A DNA stretch of 25,757 nucleotides, taken from Candidatus Faecalibacterium faecipullorum (GTDB lineage: Bacteria > Bacillota > Clostridia > Oscillospirales > Ruminococcaceae). Below, piece after piece: positions 22,795 to 25,757 of the stretch. Both the position numbers and the translations under genes were made by a program. The notes beneath the pieces were generated by a model that was not told the DNA's origin, did not search any database, and worked only from the letters and a program-made list of their open reading frames with translations. Each line of letters begins with the position of its first letter. The stretch's first letter is position 1. The stretch lies in assembly GCA_019118985.1 (NCBI GenBank), contig DWXX01000076.1, positions 1-25,757 on the forward strand, read 5' to 3'.

Positions 22795-23398
22795 GCCACA
22801 GGTCGATACTTGCTTATCACTTTTTCCGTCCGTTTCGAAAATCCAAATCCAAAACTGAACGGCAAAACTGGAAGTGCAAGTACATAGAAGTGTCTCCTGC
22901 TTGCGGGGGTCGCCGTTTCCACCGGATGAAGTTCCTGCCCCCGTTTTGCAGCGGCGTTGTCAGGCTCGCCCGCATGGCTGCGGGGTCGTGGCGCTGTATC
23001 CCATCCAGACGGCTTATGCGGCTTTCAAGGTGCGTATCAAGAATTGCAGGCCAGTAGGTTGGCTGCAAGTCTCCCGGAATAAAAGAAACCGCCCCGCATG
23101 GGACCAAAGGATTTTGTCGTAGGTGAATGGCGGCAAAATGATTCGGCATGGATGCGGGACGGTAAATGGCTTGTTGGCTTTATTGTGATAAAGCGGTTGA
23201 AGTTGTGGTAAATGGTAACATGAAGGGTGGGAATTGTCAATGTGTTGTCGAAGAATTGAGAAGATACTACAAAAATGCGGCTGTTGCTTTAGGCAGAACA
23301 GAGAAAACCACACGCCAAGAAGAAAAGCAAAAATTTTCGCTATATTGTCAAAGGAATCCTTCCTCTATTTGTGAAAACCTACAAAAAATAAAGTCAAC
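22795..23398. other. Interval with no convincing gene, between the mob cassette and hsdM
   Basis: Open frames of 65-110 codons occur on both strands (for instance 22817-23149 minus, 23166-23402 plus) but none has a ribosome site or recognisable protein, and they overlap each other. GC content drops towards 23400. It may hold mob regulatory DNA and remnants of lost genes. Confidence 0.5.
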
Positions 23399-23427
23399 CT
23401 GACAACCCGGCGCCGCTGTGCTATACT
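23399..23427 (+). promoter_or_regulatory. Promoter of the hsdM-hsdS operon
   Basis: CTGACA (23399-23404), 17 nt, TATACT (23422-23427), preceded by TGC for an extended -10. Confidence 0.8.
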
Positions 23428-23463
23428 TTATATTGAGAAGTTATCACCATCACGGAGGTTCAC

Positions 23464-24966
23464 ATGGCAGAGAAAAACACCGCAGATATCGGGTTTGAAA
23501 AACAGATTTGGGACGCCGCCTGCGTTTTGCGCGGCAACCTGGACGCGTCGGAGTACAAAAGCGTGGTTCTGGGCCTGATCTTTTTGAAATACATCTCAGA
23601 CCGTTTTGAGGAGAAGTACAAGCAGCTGGTGGCAGACGGCGACGGCTTCGAGGAGGACCAGGACGAGTACCTCTCGGAGGGCATCTTCTATGTTCCCGCC
23701 AGCGCCCGCTGGGGCGAGATCGCCGCCAGGGCCCACAGCCCCGAGATCGGCCAGGTCATCGACAACGCCATGCGGGCCATCGAGAAGGAAAACCCCCGGC
23801 TGAAGGACATCCTGCCCAAAAACTTTGCCCGCCCCGAGCTGGACAAGCGCCGTCTGGGGGACGTGGTGGACCTGTTCACCAACATTCAGATGATCGACAG
23901 CGGAAGCGAAAAGGACATCCTGGGCCGCACCTATGAGTATTGCCTGTCCATGTTCGCCGAGCAGGAGGGCAAGCGGGGCGGCGAGTTTTTCACGCCGTCC
24001 TGCGTAGTGCGCACCCTGGTGGAAGTGCTCCAGCCCTTCCGCGGGCGGGTGTACGACCCCTGCTGCGGCTCGGGCGGTATGTTTGTCCAGTCGGCCAAGT
24101 TCATCGAGAACCACAGCGGCAATATTCAGAACATCTCAGTCTATGGCCAGGACGCCAACCCCACCACCTGGAAGCTGGCCCAGATGAACCTCGCCATCCG
24201 CGGCATCGAACCGGACCTCGGCAAGTACGCCGCCGATACCTTCCTGGACGACCAGCATCCCACCCTCCGCGCCGACTACATCATGGCCAATCCCCCCTTC
24301 AATCTCTCCAACTGGGGCGCGGAACAGCTCAAGGACGACGTGCGCTGGCAGTACGGCATGCCGCCGGCCGGCAACGCCAACTTTGCCTGGCTGCAGCACA
24401 TGATCTACCACCTGGCGCCGGGCGGCCGGATGGGCATGGTGCTTGCCAACGGCTCCCTGTCGTCCCAGTCTGGCGGCGAGGGCGACATCCGCAAAAACAT
24501 CGTCAACGCTGATTTGGTGGACTGCATCGTCGCCATGCCGTCCCAGCTGTTCTACACCACCCAGATTCCGGTTTCCCTCTGGTTTATCTCCAAAGCCAAA
24601 AAGCAGCCGGGCAAGACCCTTTTCATCGACGCCCGCAAAATGGGCGCTATGGTCACCCGCAAGCTGCGGGAGCTCTCGGACGCCGACATCCAGAAAATCG
24701 CCGCCACCTACCAGGCCTTTGCGGCGGGTACCCTACAAGACGTCAAGGGCTTCTGCGCCGTGGCCTCTACCGATGAAATCGCCCGGCAGGATTACATCCT
24801 CACCCCGGGGCGCTATGTGGGCATCGAGGAGCAGGCCGACGACGGCGAGCCCTTTGAAGAAAAAATGGCCCGCCTGACCAGCGAGCTGTCCGACCTGTTC
24901 GCCCAGTCTCACCAACTGGAGGCGCAAATCAAGAAGAAGTTGGGGGAGATTGGGTATGAAATCTGA
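23464..24966 (+). CDS. hsdM: Type I restriction-modification N6-adenine methyltransferase subunit
   Basis: HsdM methylates adenine in the target chosen by HsdS and forms part of the restriction complex. The 500-aa protein has the HsdM N-terminal helical domain (about 1-140), motif I DPCCGSGG (198-205, SAM binding) and the catalytic motif IV NPPF (276-279), plus GGEFFTPSCVV (172-182). Near its start is QIWDAACVLRGNLDASEYKSVVLGLIFLKYISDRF, typical of the family. GGAGG lies before the ATG at 23464, and a promoter 36-65 nt upstream. The last codons overlap hsdS by 11 nt. No hsdR is in the window; it may lie beyond the right edge. Confidence 0.97.
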   Translation: MAEKNTADIGFEKQIWDAACVLRGNLDASEYKSVVLGLIFLKYISDRFEEKYKQLVADGDGFEEDQDEYLSEGIFYVPASARWGEIAARAHSPEIGQVIDNAMRAIEKENPRLKDILPKNFARPELDKRRLGDVVDLFTNIQMIDSGSEKDILGRTYEYCLSMFAEQEGKRGGEFFTPSCVVRTLVEVLQPFRGRVYDPCCGSGGMFVQSAKFIENHSGNIQNISVYGQDANPTTWKLAQMNLAIRGIEPDLGKYAADTFLDDQHPTLRADYIMANPPFNLSNWGAEQLKDDVRWQYGMPPAGNANFAWLQHMIYHLAPGGRMGMVLANGSLSSQSGGEGDIRKNIVNADLVDCIVAMPSQLFYTTQIPVSLWFISKAKKQPGKTLFIDARKMGAMVTRKLRELSDADIQKIAATYQAFAAGTLQDVKGFCAVASTDEIARQDYILTPGRYVGIEEQADDGEPFEEKMARLTSELSDLFAQSHQLEAQIKKKLGEIGYEI

Positions 24967-25757
24967 GTGGAAAAAAGTTCCGATTAAAGATTTATGTATT
25001 GGAATCTATGATGGTCCTCATGCTACACCTCCAAAGAGTGATTCTGGTGCTATATTTTTAGGAATACCGAATTTTTCAAACGGTAGATTGGATTTATCAA
25101 ATATTCGCCATATTTCTGAGAATGATTTACCTCGATGGACAAAGCGCGTAACTCCACAAGCACATGATATTGTTTTTTCTTATGAAGCTACACTGAATCT
25201 TTATGCAATCATTCCGGAAGGATTTCGTGGGTGTCTGGGACGCAGAATGGCACTTATGAGGCCAGATGAAAGCAAAGTGAATTACAAGTTTCTTTATTAT
25301 TATATGTTTTCCTGTGAATGGAGAGAAGAAATTGAACGGCATAAGGTAATTGGCTCAACAGTTGACAGAATACCATTGGTTTCTTTTCCTTCTTTTATAG
25401 TTAGTCTGCCTGACATGGCAACTCAGCGGTTTATTGCAGATACCTTGTCTGCACTGGATGACAAAATCGAGCTCAACAACAAGATAAACGATAATTTGGA
25501 GCGGCAGGCACAAACTTTATACCGTAATCAATTTGAAATTGCAGACCGGACAAATTTGCCGTCAGGATGGCGTTTGGTAGATTTTGAAAAGGTTGTGACA
25601 ATAAGCAAAAAGACATTTAGTCCAGAAAAAGAAAGCGAAGTAGAACTTGAACATTACAGTATTCCTGCTTTTGATGAAACAAAATTCCCTGTATTTGAAT
25701 CCTCAAAAGCAATCAAAAGCAATAAATATATCATCGATAAATCATGCTTTCTGATTT
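24956..25757 (+). CDS. hsdS: Type I restriction specificity subunit, 3'-truncated by window
   Basis: The frame starts at ATG 24956 with GGGAG upstream, inside hsdM, and is open to the last base (267 codons). The first target recognition domain covers about residues 1-150; the conserved helical spacer LPDMATQRFIADTLSALD, DDKIELNNKINDNLERQAQTLY follows (about 151-190); a second domain opens with LPSGWRLVDFEKVVTI. HsdS reads the DNA target and positions HsdM and HsdR. Base composition drops sharply to AT-rich at the hsdM/hsdS join. Specificity cannot be predicted by eye. Confidence 0.93.
   Translation, partial: MKSEWKKVPIKDLCIGIYDGPHATPPKSDSGAIFLGIPNFSNGRLDLSNIRHISENDLPRWTKRVTPQAHDIVFSYEATLNLYAIIPEGFRGCLGRRMALMRPDESKVNYKFLYYYMFSCEWREEIERHKVIGSTVDRIPLVSFPSFIVSLPDMATQRFIADTLSALDDKIELNNKINDNLERQAQTLYRNQFEIADRTNLPSGWRLVDFEKVVTISKKTFSPEKESEVELEHYSIPAFDETKFPVFESSKAIKSNKYIIDKSCFLI

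Noticed and set aside
22817..23149. Possible 110-aa minus-strand gene upstream of mobC
   Set aside because: No ribosome site at its start, overlapping frames on both strands, and no family resemblance.
23166..23402. Possible 78-aa plus-strand gene before hsdM
   Set aside because: No ribosome site, no recognisable protein, and the 3' end runs into the hsdM promoter.

Overview
The window reads as chromosome of a GC-rich Firmicute of the Oscillospirales/Ruminococcaceae type (Faecalibacterium, Gemmiger or Subdoligranulum-like). This is inferred from strong Shine-Dalgarno sites, sigma-A promoters, a SAM-I riboswitch before metK, AddAB rather than RecBCD, DUF1292 and RuvX genes, a Na+-pump decarboxylase beta subunit, and GC-rich coding sequence that opens long false antisense frames. 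Species cannot be fixed from the sequence alone.

Bases 1-5300 are housekeeping genes on the plus strand: the 3' part of an S1-domain protein whose frame stays open to the left edge (probably the tail of an IspH-S1 fusion), a gtrA-like / 46-aa membrane protein / deoC cluster, then a promoter, SAM-I riboswitch and terminator controlling metK, then a long-form PRPP synthetase. Bases 5300-8250 run mainly on the minus strand: a redoxin-fold protein without a peroxidatic cysteine, a structured RNA that I read as 6S RNA, a DUF1292 protein, and ruvX. A plus-strand cyclophilin-like lipoprotein sits between the last two. Bases 8276-15303 are the addB-addA recombination nuclease operon. Bases 15350-18550 carry xpt, a patatin-like hydrolase, and a two-gene Na+-translocating decarboxylase unit (beta subunit plus a 42-aa gamma-like subunit). 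A tRNA-Tyr(GTA) with its own promoter and terminator closes the core part.

Beyond the tRNA (about 18900 onward) the character changes to accessory DNA: a small ORF that runs through its own terminator, a 380-bp block of nested GC-rich inverted repeats, an overlapping minus-strand cassette mobC - MOBP-type relaxase - ParB-like protein, a repeat-rich probable oriT containing a 25-nt palindrome, about 600 bp without a convincing gene, and a type I restriction-modification locus (hsdM and the start of hsdS) running off the right edge. No integrase or replication protein is visible, so the element is at most partly contained here. A mobilizable island placed next to tRNA-Tyr and carrying a restriction system is the simplest reading, but its ends are not demonstrated.

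The points most worth a second look are the relaxase/ParB cassette with its flanking inverted repeats, the apparent ATA start of mobC, the 6S-like RNA placed 35 nt before the redoxin gene, the Cys-less peroxiredoxin-like protein with a C-terminal cysteine cluster, the AT-rich hsdS joined to a GC-rich hsdM, and the split of the usual ruvX/DUF1292 pair.
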